Origin: REEB95 sp035632055
GTDB taxonomy: Bacteria > Pseudomonadota > Alphaproteobacteria > ATCC43930 > CGMCC-115725
Assembly (NCBI GenBank): GCA_035632055.1
Contig: DASQHO010000062.1
Span: forward strand, 1 to 64,000
Length of the DNA: 64,000 nucleotides
Reading direction: 5' to 3'
In this document: positions 17,652 through 26,062 of the stretch, piece by piece
Layout: each line of letters opens with the position of its first letter
Position numbering within the stretch: the stretch's first letter is position 1
Translations under genes and position numbers: made by a program
Notes under the pieces: generated by a model
Databases searched by the model: none
Told to the model about the DNA's origin: nothing
What the model saw: the letters and a program-made list of their open reading frames with translations, nothing else

Positions 17652-19319
17652 TCAATGCTTTCTCATCGCGGCGGCGCGCAGATCGTTGATCGTGGTTCGC
17701 GTCGTGATCGCCTCGGGATCGACCTTAAGATCGAGCACCGTCGGCTTGCCAGCCGACACGGCGCGTGCGAAGGCAGCGGCAAAATCTTCGGTGCGCTCGA
17801 TGGTCTCACCATGCGCGCCGTAGGCCCTGGCGAGCGCAGCAAAATCTGGATTCACCAGGTCGGTGCCATAGGTGCGACCGGGATAATGGGTTTCCTGGTG
17901 CATGCGGATGGTGCCATACATGCCGTTGTTGACGATCAAGGTCACGATTGGCAGGTGATAGCGCACCGCAGTCGCAAGCTCCTGGCCGGTCATCAGAAAA
18001 TCTCCGTCGCCACTGAAACACACGACTTTCCGATCAGGATGTACGAGTTTGGCGGCAACCGCCGCCGGAAATCCGTAGCCCATTGAGCCGCTCGCGGGCG
18101 CAAGCTGCGTGCCGAAAGCGCGATACTGATGGTGACGATGGACCCAGCCGGCGAAGTTACCGGCACCGTTGCACCAGATCGAATTCGGCGGCAGATGGTC
18201 ATCGAGCCAGCGCACGATCGGCCCGAGCTGCACTGCGCCCGGTAATTTCGACGGCTCGATAAACGCCAGATAGTCGCGGTGCGCTGCTTCGGTCTCGGCT
18301 ATCCAACGCGGTTTGCCCGCCGGCTTGAGCACCGCCACCAATGGCGCAAGGGTCCGCGGACTGGCGTTGATCGCCAACGCCGGCTGATAGACGCGGCCAA
18401 GCTCATTCGGATCGGGATGGACGTGCACCAGCTTTTGGCGCGGATGAGGCACGGTGATTAGACTGTAGCCGGCGGTCGTCGCCTCGCCGAGGCGGCTGCC
18501 GATCGCAATCAGCACATCGGCGTCGCGTACACGCGCCACGAGCCGCGGATTCGCAGCGATGCCCAGATCGCCGGCAAAGCATACATGGCTGTTATCGAAC
18601 CGGTCCTGCCGACGAAATCCTGTACACACCGGCAGCGCGAAGGTCTCTGCGAAGGTCTCGATCTGTTTGACCGCCGTCGCATCCCATTGGCTACCGCCGA
18701 GTAGCAGCACCGGCCGCACCGCTTTCGCAAGAATTGCGGCCAGTGCCGCGAGCTGTTGTGGCGACGGATGCGGTTCGACCCGGCTGTACGGTTCCGCGTC
18801 CGGAACGTCAACTGTGTCCTCAAGCATGTCTTCGGGCAAGGCGAGCGCGACCGGCCCCGGCCGGCCGGCTGTCGCAACATGAAACGCGTGGCTGACATAT
18901 TCGGGAATGCGCCGTGGATCGGCGATCTCCTCGACGTATTTCACCATACCACCGAGGAATTGCTTGTAATCGAGCTCCTGCAGCGCTTCGCGGCCGCGCG
19001 CGGCGCGCGCGACTTGGCCGATGAGCACGATCATCGGCGTTGAATCCTGCATCGCGACATGGATGCCAGACGTGGCGTTGGTGGTGCCGGGTCCGCGTGT
19101 GACCAAGCAGATGCCCGGTCGGCCGGTCAGCTTGCCGTAGGCGTCGGCCATCATCGCCGCACCGCCTTCCTGGCGACAGACGATCAGGCGGATTGATTTG
19201 GCGTCATGCAATGCATCGAGGAGCGCGAGATAACTTTCGCCCGGCACACTGAAGGCAATGTCGACGCCATGAATCTTGAGTTGATCGACGAGGATTTGCG
19301 CGGCGCGGCGGGAGGTCAC
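17652..19319 (-). CDS. Thiamine diphosphate-dependent enzyme, acetolactate synthase large-subunit-like
   Basis: A 555-residue three-domain ThDP enzyme. The N-terminal domain has the catalytic Glu in CRQEGGAAMMADAYGKLTG. The central domain binds nucleotide-like groups in FAD-type members (PVLLLGGSQWD). The C-terminal domain holds the ThDP/Mg motif GDGDFLMTGQELATAVRY...NNGMYGTI. The start is a GTG with GGAG ahead. There is no small regulatory subunit gene next to it and no valine/leucine genes, so it is probably not the biosynthetic acetolactate synthase; it belongs to the broad ILV-B-like group whose substrates (2-oxo acids, oxalyl-CoA, benzoylformate) vary. Confidence 0.82.
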   Translation of the reverse strand: MTSRRAAQILVDQLKIHGVDIAFSVPGESYLALLDALHDAKSIRLIVCRQEGGAAMMADAYGKLTGRPGICLVTRGPGTTNATSGIHVAMQDSTPMIVLIGQVARAARGREALQELDYKQFLGGMVKYVEEIADPRRIPEYVSHAFHVATAGRPGPVALALPEDMLEDTVDVPDAEPYSRVEPHPSPQQLAALAAILAKAVRPVLLLGGSQWDATAVKQIETFAETFALPVCTGFRRQDRFDNSHVCFAGDLGIAANPRLVARVRDADVLIAIGSRLGEATTAGYSLITVPHPRQKLVHVHPDPNELGRVYQPALAINASPRTLAPLVAVLKPAGKPRWIAETEAAHRDYLAFIEPSKLPGAVQLGPIVRWLDDHLPPNSIWCNGAGNFAGWVHRHHQYRAFGTQLAPASGSMGYGFPAAVAAKLVHPDRKVVCFSGDGDFLMTGQELATAVRYHLPIVTLIVNNGMYGTIRMHQETHYPGRTYGTDLVNPDFAALARAYGAHGETIERTEDFAAAFARAVSAGKPTVLDLKVDPEAITTRTTINDLRAAAMRKH

Positions 19320-19395
19320 GCGGGGCTCCGAGTTCGGCAGCAGCCCTAAGACCTATTGGGTTTCCCGTGTCGCGGCAACCGCCAAAGCGATGACG

Positions 19396-20232
19396 TCATT
19401 CTGCCGGTTTAAGCGGAGCCAGTCGCTCCGGATCGCGGCTGCTGAGACGCATCAACGTGCCGATGACGATAATCGTGCCGAGGTAGAACACGAGCTGAAT
19501 GCCGAGCGGGTGCGAGACATAGCCAACCAATGCGTGTAGCGACTTGCCGAGCACGCTCTCGTCGCTCAGCAGAAACGAGCTGTCCCACAGCACACCGCCA
19601 ACCGGCGGCAACAAGCCAACCTGATTCAAGAATGCCGCGCCTTGCGAGGCCATACCGGCGGCGAGCAGCAGGATTAACCAGCTCGTCACCGTGAAGAGAT
19701 GTCGCATCGGAATCCGCAACAGGCCCCAATAGAGGCCGACACCGACCGCCACTCCGCATGCCAAGCCGAGCACACCGCCGCCAAACTGCGCGAGCGCGCT
19801 GGTGCCTGCAGCGGCGGCGATACCGTACACGAACAGCACAACTTCCGAGCCTTCGCGCAAAACTGCCAGCCCGACCACGAGACCAAGAGCATAAAGTGGT
19901 CGCGCGCCGCTGCGGACGGCGCTCCCGACCTGCGATGCTGACGCCGCCAATTCACGGCCGTGGCGCCGCATCCACACATTGTGCCAGCCGAGCATGCCGA
20001 CAGCAGTGAACAGGATGGCGGCGTCGAATAGCTCCTGCCCCATGCCGGCAACGGCGGCAGCGATCTCGCCGGTAAATGCCGCGACCAGCGCCGCGCCCGC
20101 TACGCCAGCGCCGATCCCAACTGCGACGGTGCGGCCGCGGCGCGGAACGCCGGCGGTGCCGGCCAAGACGATGCTGACGATGAGCGCGGCCTCAAGGACC
20201 TCGCGAAACACGATCACGGCGACGGCAAGCAT
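19396..20232 (-). CDS. FTR1 family high-affinity iron permease
   Basis: A 278-residue membrane protein of the FTR1/EfeU family, importing ferric or ferrous iron. The two iron-binding REXXE motifs are present: REVLE at residues 10-14 and REGSE in LREGSEVVLFVYG near residue 130. Seven hydrophobic segments are seen. The usual partners EfeO (cupredoxin/imelysin) and EfeB (Dyp peroxidase) are not adjacent, so this is a solitary copy. A palindrome resembling an alphaproteobacterial Fur site lies 24 bases upstream of its start. Confidence 0.92.
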   Translation of the reverse strand: MLAVAVIVFREVLEAALIVSIVLAGTAGVPRRGRTVAVGIGAGVAGAALVAAFTGEIAAAVAGMGQELFDAAILFTAVGMLGWHNVWMRRHGRELAASASQVGSAVRSGARPLYALGLVVGLAVLREGSEVVLFVYGIAAAAGTSALAQFGGGVLGLACGVAVGVGLYWGLLRIPMRHLFTVTSWLILLLAAGMASQGAAFLNQVGLLPPVGGVLWDSSFLLSDESVLGKSLHALVGYVSHPLGIQLVFYLGTIIVIGTLMRLSSRDPERLAPLKPAE

Positions 20233-20256
20233 CGAAGCCCGACCCTACTAAATGCA

Positions 20257-20275
20257 AATGCGAAGCGTTCGCAAT
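20257..20275. promoter_or_regulatory. Fur/Mur-like operator candidate upstream of the FTR1 permease
   Basis: AATGCGAA-GCG-TTCGCAAT is a 19-base inverted repeat with one mismatch in the arms, 24 bases before the FTR1 start. Its TGC(A/G)AA...TT(C/T)GCA form resembles sites described for alphaproteobacterial Fur/Mur proteins. An iron-responsive repressor at an iron permease gene is the expected arrangement, but the assignment is by motif similarity only. Confidence 0.5.
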
Positions 20276-20481
20276 ATAGCCACCCGAACCTTGTAACGCA
20301 AGGCGGGCCAGACTGCTTGCCCTGGCCTCCGTCAACCGCAGGGCATTATGCCGCAGGGCACCGGTAAGCACCTGGTAGGACTAGGCCGACATAGTCCGGC
20401 GTCCAAAAATAAGGACTGACACGGGCCCAAAATATGCGAGGATTTGGCTGTCCAAATTTTGAGATTCGTGGAGTTCGAAGG

Positions 20482-20901
20482 ATGACCGACCGTGTGCGTC
20501 CCACACCGATGACTGAGGCCGACGAAGTGCTGGCAGCGAACCTTGAGTTCTATAGCGCCTTCGGCCGCGGTGATTATGCCGATATGGACGCGATCTGGGC
20601 GCGCCGCGCCAGCGTCGTCTGCCTGCATCCCGGCTGGACCGTCCTCGAAGGCCGCGAGGCCGTGATGGAAAGCTGGCGGCACGTACTCGGCGATCCTGAT
20701 TTCCGTATCATGTGTCACGACGAGCGCGTGCATCTTTATGGCGAAGTCGCCATCGTGTTGTGCGAGGAAGAGCTTTCCGGCGGTCTTCTGGCGGCGACCA
20801 ACGTCTTCATCCGTGAAGACGGCGCCTGGCGCATGATCCACCACCAGTCGAGCGCCATCATTCCAACCTTCCGCACGCGCACGGCGGCGCAGATGCACTG
20901 A
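20482..20901 (+). CDS. NTF2-like / SnoaL-like domain protein
   Basis: A 139-residue protein of the NTF2 superfamily (DUF4440/SnoaL_3-like). Conserved features are FYSAFGRGDYADMDAIWA, the VVCLHPGWTVLEGREAVMES segment and the C-terminal DGAWRMIHHQSS. This group is widespread as stand-alone cytoplasmic proteins with roles from ketosteroid isomerase-like catalysis to ligand binding; none can be chosen here. The ATG at 20482 follows GGAGTTCGAAGG. It converges on bioA with a 12-base gap. It is divergent from the FTR1 permease. Confidence 0.8.
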   Translation: MTDRVRPTPMTEADEVLAANLEFYSAFGRGDYADMDAIWARRASVVCLHPGWTVLEGREAVMESWRHVLGDPDFRIMCHDERVHLYGEVAIVLCEEELSGGLLAATNVFIREDGAWRMIHHQSSAIIPTFRTRTAAQMH

Positions 20902-20913
20902 CGAGCCGCGTGC

Positions 20914-22194
20914 TCAGCGTACGCCGGTAACCGCGCGCCGGATCGCGCCAGTGAGCAACGACAGCTCGTCCGGCATAATCGTGAACGCCGGCGTCAGATA
21001 GACAACACAGCCGAACGGCCGTATCCACGTCCCCTCGCTCACGAACCGATCGCGCAATGCTCTTGCTGCTTCCGGTGAATCAAGTTCGACAACGCCGATT
21101 GCACCTTTGACGCGAACATCCCGTACGCCGCGCGCGCCGCGGCACGGTGCAAGCTCCTCATCCATCTGCCGGCCGATTGCCGCGGCCTGCTCCAGCCGCG
21201 GCTCGCGTTCGAACAAGTCGAGCGATGCATTCGCTGCGGCGCAGGCGAGCGCATTGCCCATGAAGGTTGGCCCGTGCATCAGCGCGTCCTGCGGATCGTC
21301 GGAAAGGAAACCCTCATACACACGTTTCCGGGCAACGGTCGCAGCCAGCGGCAGCGTGCCGCCGGTGAGCGCCTTCGATAACGTGACGATATCGGGCACA
21401 ACGCCAGCTTCTTGTATGGCGAACAAGCGTCCAGTCCGGCCGAATCCAGTGAAGATCTCGTCGAAGATCAGCAGCAGGTCGTGACGATCAGCGAGCTGGC
21501 GCAGGCGCCGGAGAACTTCGGCGCTATGGAACACCATGCCGCCGGCACCTTGCACGAGCGGCTCGACGACGATACCGGCGAGCTCGCTACGATGATCGGC
21601 GAGGAACCGGTCCAACGTGCTCTCGCCGGCATCGTCGCGCGGCAATTCGCGTACGAAATGGCGGCGCGCCGCTGCGCCGAAGCGGCCATGCATACCGGTC
21701 CGGCCGTCGCTGACCGCCATCGCCGCGAAGGTGTCGCCGTGATAGCCGTCGGCAAACGCGACAAAACGGTCGCGGCCGGCCTGCCCGCAGTTAAGATAGA
21801 ACTGGATCGCCATCTTCAGCGCGATCTCGACCGCGACCGACCCTGAATCCGAAAAGAACACGTGGTTCAAGTCCCCCGGCAGCAGCGCCGCGAGGCGCTG
21901 TGCCAGCCGGACGGCGGGCTCGTGCACCAAGCCCGCCATCATCACGTGCGGCACGGTTTCGAGCTGGCGCGCGATCGCGTTGCGGATATGCGGATGGTTG
22001 TAGCCATGGCACGCTGTCCACCAGGAGGCGATACCGTCAATCAATACGCGGCCGTCGGCCAAATGGATCTTGCAGCCCTCGGTCCGCGCCACCGGCAACG
22101 GCGCCGGCGCGGTCCGCATCTGCGCATACGGCAGCCAGAGATGATCGAGACCGGCGAGCGGTGTGGATCGGACTGGCGTTCCGGCGCGGCTCAC
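20914..22194 (-). CDS. bioA: Adenosylmethionine--8-amino-7-oxononanoate aminotransferase
   Basis: A 426-residue class III PLP aminotransferase that converts KAPA to DAPA using S-adenosylmethionine as amino donor. Family marks are GIASWWTACHGYNHPHI at residues 55-70, the DEIFTGFGRTG motif with the PLP-binding Asp, and the Schiff-base Lys in LSKALTGGTLPLA. It starts with a GTG inside the bioB stop (GTGA overlap at 22191-22194), so it is translated with bioB. The conserved W in WWTACHG distinguishes BioA from other class III enzymes. Confidence 0.95.
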   Translation of the reverse strand: MSRAGTPVRSTPLAGLDHLWLPYAQMRTAPAPLPVARTEGCKIHLADGRVLIDGIASWWTACHGYNHPHIRNAIARQLETVPHVMMAGLVHEPAVRLAQRLAALLPGDLNHVFFSDSGSVAVEIALKMAIQFYLNCGQAGRDRFVAFADGYHGDTFAAMAVSDGRTGMHGRFGAAARRHFVRELPRDDAGESTLDRFLADHRSELAGIVVEPLVQGAGGMVFHSAEVLRRLRQLADRHDLLLIFDEIFTGFGRTGRLFAIQEAGVVPDIVTLSKALTGGTLPLAATVARKRVYEGFLSDDPQDALMHGPTFMGNALACAAANASLDLFEREPRLEQAAAIGRQMDEELAPCRGARGVRDVRVKGAIGVVELDSPEAARALRDRFVSEGTWIRPFGCVVYLTPAFTIMPDELSLLTGAIRRAVTGVR

Positions 22195-23159
22195 GACGTC
22201 ATCGGCGACAGGCCGAGGTGTTCCATCATCGCGCGGTCAAGATCGCGCGCCGGATTGGGGGTCGTCAGCAGCCGCGCGCCGCAGAAAATCGAATTCGCGC
22301 CAGCCATAAAGCACAATGCCTGCAGCGACTCGCTCATGCCTTCGCGGCCGGCGGACAAGCGCACGACCGATTTCGGCATGCAAATTCGCGCGACCGCGAT
22401 AGTGCGCACGAACTCGAGTTCGTCGAGCGGCTCGGCATCAGCCAGCGGCGTGCCAGCGACTTTCACCAGCATATTGATCGGCACGCTGTCGGGATGTTCT
22501 GGCAGAGTGGCGAGCGCCGTGATCAATCCGGCGCGGTCCTCACGGGTTTCGCCCATGCCAACGATGCCGCCGCAGCATACTTTCATTCCCGCGCTGCGAA
22601 CTTGAGCAAGCGTATCGAGCCGGTCCTGATATTGCCGCGTACTGATGATGGCGCCGTAGAAATCGGGCGCGGTGTCGAGATTGTGGTTGTAGTAATCGAG
22701 ACCGGCTGCCTGGAGGCGCTGCGCCTGTCCGCCAGTCAGCATGCCGAGCGTCGCGCAGGTTTCAAGTCCCAGCGCCTTGACGCCCGCGATCATCGTACAC
22801 ACTGCGTCGAGATCGCGATCCTTGGGCTCGCGCCACGCTGCGCCCATGCAGAACCTCTGCGCGCCTTGCGCCTTTGCGGCGCGCGCCTCGGCCAAAACCG
22901 CCCCGACATCCATCAGCTTCGCGGCGTCAACGCCGGTGTCGTAATGCGCACTCTGTGGACAATAAGCGCAATCCTCAGGACAGCCACCAGTCTTGATCGA
23001 CAGCAGGGTCGAAAGCTGGACTTCGTTGGGTGCGAAATAGCGGCGATGTAGCGTCTGCGCGCGGTAAACGAGGTCGCCGAACGGCAGATCGTAGAGCGCA
23101 GCGATCTCGCCGCGCTTCCAATCGTTCCGGATGTCTCGCGTCTCGGCGTCCTTCGGCAT
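22191..23159 (-). CDS. bioB: Biotin synthase
   Basis: A 322-residue radical SAM enzyme inserting sulfur into dethiobiotin. The [4Fe-4S] motif is CPEDCAYCPQS (C-x3-C-x2-C). The segments GMGETREDRAGLI and NSIFCGARLLTTPNP are BioB-specific. The ATG at 23159 has no strong ribosome site but matches the family N-terminus. It is divergent from bioF across 76 bases, so the two halves of the biotin pathway are probably expressed from one bidirectional promoter region. No BioR-type TTATMTATAA box was found there. Confidence 0.96.
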   Translation of the reverse strand: MPKDAETRDIRNDWKRGEIAALYDLPFGDLVYRAQTLHRRYFAPNEVQLSTLLSIKTGGCPEDCAYCPQSAHYDTGVDAAKLMDVGAVLAEARAAKAQGAQRFCMGAAWREPKDRDLDAVCTMIAGVKALGLETCATLGMLTGGQAQRLQAAGLDYYNHNLDTAPDFYGAIISTRQYQDRLDTLAQVRSAGMKVCCGGIVGMGETREDRAGLITALATLPEHPDSVPINMLVKVAGTPLADAEPLDELEFVRTIAVARICMPKSVVRLSAGREGMSESLQALCFMAGANSIFCGARLLTTPNPARDLDRAMMEHLGLSPMTS

Positions 23160-23235
23160 TGCCGCTCCTTCCGGTCTTGCTTTCGTGCGATGCCGGGTTA
23201 AGGCTACAAGGACCCAGCGTCAAGCGAAAGCTCCC

Positions 23236-24387
23236 GTGACCGCGCTCGATCCGTTCGCCGCCCAGAAACTTCGTGACCTCGAGGCGCGGCAATTGCGCCG
23301 CAGCCTGATCGACACGGCGCGCACCGATGGCATCCATGTGGTGCGCGGCGAACGGCGTCTGGTGTCGTTTTCTTGCAACGACTACCTCAACCTGTCGCAT
23401 CATCCGCAGGTGAAGGCGGCGGCGATTGCTGCGCTCGAACAGTACGGCACCGGTGCGGGCGCCTCGCGCCTGGTCACTGGCAATCATCCGCTCTTCGCCG
23501 AACTTGAGTCGCGGCTCGCGCGGCTCAAGGGCGCCGAAGCTGGCTGCACATTCGGCTCGGGCTATCTCGCCAATGCCGGGATCGTTCCGGCGCTCGTCAG
23601 CCGCGACGATCTCGTGCTCGTCGACGAGCTGGCGCATGCCTGCCTGTGGGCTGGCGCGCGGCTAGCACGGGCCAACGTTCTGGCCTATCGCCACAACGAC
23701 CTGGAGCACGCTGCCGCTCTGCTTGCCGAATTCCGGCCGCGGCATGCCAACACATTGATCGCGACTGACGGCGTGTTCTCGATGGACGGCGATCTGGCGC
23801 CGTTGCCGGCACTGGCCGCGTTGGCTGCGCGGCACGACGCGTGGCTGATGGTCGACGACGCGCACGGCCTTGGCGTTGTCGGCGGCGGTCGCGGCGCGCG
23901 TTTTGCGCACACCGAGCTGCCCGAAATCCCCTTGCAGATGGGCACGCTATCCAAGGCGGTCGGTGGTTATGGCGGTTATCTGTGCGCATCGCGCGCGGTG
24001 ATCGACCTGGTCACGAATCGTGCGCGCAGCTTCGTCTATTCGACCGGTTTGCCGCCAGCGACGGTGGCCGCCGCAAGCGCCGCGCTCGACATCATCGCCA
24101 GCGATGCCGACCTCGTGGCCCGACCGATGCGCAACGCGCGGCGCTTCACCCGCGTCGCCGGCTTGCCCGAAGCGCAGAGCGCCATCGTGCCCGTGGTCTT
24201 GGGCACGGCAGAGCGCGCCCTGGCCGCGTCGCGTTGCCTTGAAGATGAAGGATTTCTCGCCGTCGCCATTCGGCCGCCGACCGTGCCCGAAGGCACGGCA
24301 CGGTTGCGCTTCGCCTTCACCGCCGGACATGAAGACGCCGATATCGACCGTCTGGCGGGGTTGGTCCGCGAACGCGTGCTGGCGTGA
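23236..24387 (+). CDS. bioF: 8-amino-7-oxononanoate synthase
   Basis: A 383-residue alpha-oxoamine synthase joining pimeloyl thioester and L-alanine. Conserved segments are VSFSCNDYLNLSHHP, GTGAGASRLVTGNH, the DDAHGLGVVG PLP-contact and the Schiff-base Lys in GTLSKAVGGYGGY. The GTG at 23236 gives the normal length; an in-frame upstream start at 23131 would overlap bioB and add 35 atypical residues. Its stop overlaps the bioD start by four bases. Confidence 0.95.
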   Translation: MTALDPFAAQKLRDLEARQLRRSLIDTARTDGIHVVRGERRLVSFSCNDYLNLSHHPQVKAAAIAALEQYGTGAGASRLVTGNHPLFAELESRLARLKGAEAGCTFGSGYLANAGIVPALVSRDDLVLVDELAHACLWAGARLARANVLAYRHNDLEHAAALLAEFRPRHANTLIATDGVFSMDGDLAPLPALAALAARHDAWLMVDDAHGLGVVGGGRGARFAHTELPEIPLQMGTLSKAVGGYGGYLCASRAVIDLVTNRARSFVYSTGLPPATVAAASAALDIIASDADLVARPMRNARRFTRVAGLPEAQSAIVPVVLGTAERALAASRCLEDEGFLAVAIRPPTVPEGTARLRFAFTAGHEDADIDRLAGLVRERVLA

Positions 24388-26024
24388 GCGCGATTTTCAT
24401 CACCGGCGCCGGTACCAATGTCGGCAAGACCTTCGTCGGCTGCGGGCTTATCGCCGAGGTGCGTCGCCGAGGTTTCACCGTCAGGGCGTTCAAGCCGCTG
24501 GCCAGCGGCTTCGATCCGGCACATCCGGAGACGAGCGATCCGGGCGCGCTACTGACAGCGCTCGGCGAGCCGGCATCATCGGCCAATCTCGACCGCATCA
24601 CGCCGTTCCGGTATCGCGCGCCGCTGGCGCCCAACATGGCGGCGGCAGCCGAAGGACGCAGCGTCGATTTCGAGGCCGTCGTTGCCTTCTCGCGGCGGGC
24701 TATGGCGACCACCGACATGGTCGTCATCGAAGGCGTCGGCGGCGTGATGTCGCCGATTACCGAGCGCCACACTGTCCTCGATTGGATCGCCGCGCTCGGC
24801 ATTCCAACGCTGCTCGTCACTGGCACCTATCTCGGTGCGCAGACCCATGCTCTGACCGCGTTTGCTGCGTTACAACGTCGCAGCGTCACCGTTCACGCCG
24901 TGGTTGCAAGCGAAACGCTCGGCTCAACCGTCGACCTAAGCGATGGCAGCCGCTCTCTTGCGCGTTTTACGGCACCGGTGCCGGTCGTGACCGTTCCGCA
25001 TCTGCCGCCCGGTGCGCCGCATGCCGCCTTCGCCACGCTCGCCGACCTCTTTTGCCGTGCTGCACCGCATGTTAGATCAGGGCCGGGGAGACAAGAAAAG
25101 ATGCGCGTGGTCATTGTTGGTCAACAGGCCTTCGGCAAGGCCGTGCTCGATGCTTTTACCGGTCGTGGCGACCAGGTCGTCGCGGTGTTCAGTCCACCGG
25201 AACAGCCGGGTGGCAAGACCGATCCGCTCCGCGCAGCGGCAATCGAGCAGAAGATTCCGGTGCATCAGTTCAAGGATTATGGCTCGGCCGAAGCCCTCGA
25301 CACGTTGCGGAATCTCAACGCCGATATCGGTCTGCTTGCTTTCGTCACGCAATTTCTGCCACAGCCATTCGTCAGTCTGCCGAAGCATGGCATGCTGCTG
25401 TTCCATCCATCGCTGCTGCCGCTGCATCGCGGACCGTCGGCGATCAGCTGGTCCGTGATCAACGGCGAGAAGCGCACCGGCCTGACGATCCTGCGTCCGT
25501 CTGACGGTCTCGACGAAGGGGCGATCATCCTGCAGCGCGAAGTCGAAATCGGGCCCGACGACACCGTCGGTACGCTCTATTTCGACAAGATCTTCCACAT
25601 GGGCGTCGCGGCGATGATCGAAGCGGCGCAGGCGGTGGCCGACGGCCGCGCGCACGAATCGCCACAGGACGAAAGCCTCGCCACCTACGAAGGCTGGGTG
25701 CGCGAGCGTGAATCGCAGGTCAATTGGTCGAGCTCGATCGACCGCATCTACGATCTGATCCGTGGCTGCGATCCATCGCCTGGCGCGTGGACCAAATATC
25801 GCGGCCAGAAGCTTTGGTTGTTCGACGCGCGCAAGCGGCCAGCGGCGACCTTCGGCGCGGTGCGCGGCCTCAAGGCGGGCCAGATCGTAGCGTCCACGCC
25901 CGAGGGCTTCAGCATCTACGCCCAGGGCGGCTTCGTCGAGATCAAGCGCTGCCGTCTAGGCGACGGCAAGAAAGTCGCGGCTGGCGAAGCCGGCATCGAA
26001 GCAGGTGCCATCCTCGGCGAGTGA
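24384..26024 (+). CDS. bioD: In-frame fusion: dethiobiotin synthetase (BioD) + 10-formyl-THF hydrolase/formyltransferase-like domain
   Basis: An open frame of 546 codons without a stop. Residues 1-235 are BioD: P-loop GAGTNVGKT, KPLASG, and EGVGGVMSPIT; it would make dethiobiotin from DAPA. Residues 240-546 match the N-terminal hydrolase half of 10-formyltetrahydrofolate dehydrogenase (ALDH1L1-like) and MTF-type formyltransferases: HPSLLPLHRGPSAISW with the catalytic His, SDGLDEGAIILQ, ATYEGWVRE, and a C-terminal FMT_C-like domain. The linker RSGPGRQEK precedes an internal Met (25101) with GGGGAG upstream, so a second, shorter product may also be made. The acyl-carrier/ALDH parts of true FDH are absent. 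The domain calls are confident; whether the cell uses the fusion is open. Confidence 0.85.
   Translation: MSAIFITGAGTNVGKTFVGCGLIAEVRRRGFTVRAFKPLASGFDPAHPETSDPGALLTALGEPASSANLDRITPFRYRAPLAPNMAAAAEGRSVDFEAVVAFSRRAMATTDMVVIEGVGGVMSPITERHTVLDWIAALGIPTLLVTGTYLGAQTHALTAFAALQRRSVTVHAVVASETLGSTVDLSDGSRSLARFTAPVPVVTVPHLPPGAPHAAFATLADLFCRAAPHVRSGPGRQEKMRVVIVGQQAFGKAVLDAFTGRGDQVVAVFSPPEQPGGKTDPLRAAAIEQKIPVHQFKDYGSAEALDTLRNLNADIGLLAFVTQFLPQPFVSLPKHGMLLFHPSLLPLHRGPSAISWSVINGEKRTGLTILRPSDGLDEGAIILQREVEIGPDDTVGTLYFDKIFHMGVAAMIEAAQAVADGRAHESPQDESLATYEGWVRERESQVNWSSSIDRIYDLIRGCDPSPGAWTKYRGQKLWLFDARKRPAATFGAVRGLKAGQIVASTPEGFSIYAQGGFVEIKRCRLGDGKKVAAGEAGIEAGAILGE
25085..25103 (+). promoter_or_regulatory. Internal ribosome-binding site and ATG of the formyltransferase-like part
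   Basis: GGGGAG (25085-25090) followed after 10 bases by ATG at 25101, exactly where the formyltransferase homology begins (MRVVIVGQQAFGKAV). This would allow separate translation of a 307-residue product although no stop codon closes bioD ahead of it. Confidence 0.5.
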
Positions 26025-26062
26025 CGCTCGCGCCGCTACCGGGCGCTTGCTAGACTTACGGC

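Noticed and set aside
23160..23235. BioR or BirA operator between bioB and bioF
   Set aside because: No TTATMTATAA-type box or convincing palindrome in the 76 bases, and the BirA here has no DNA-binding domain.
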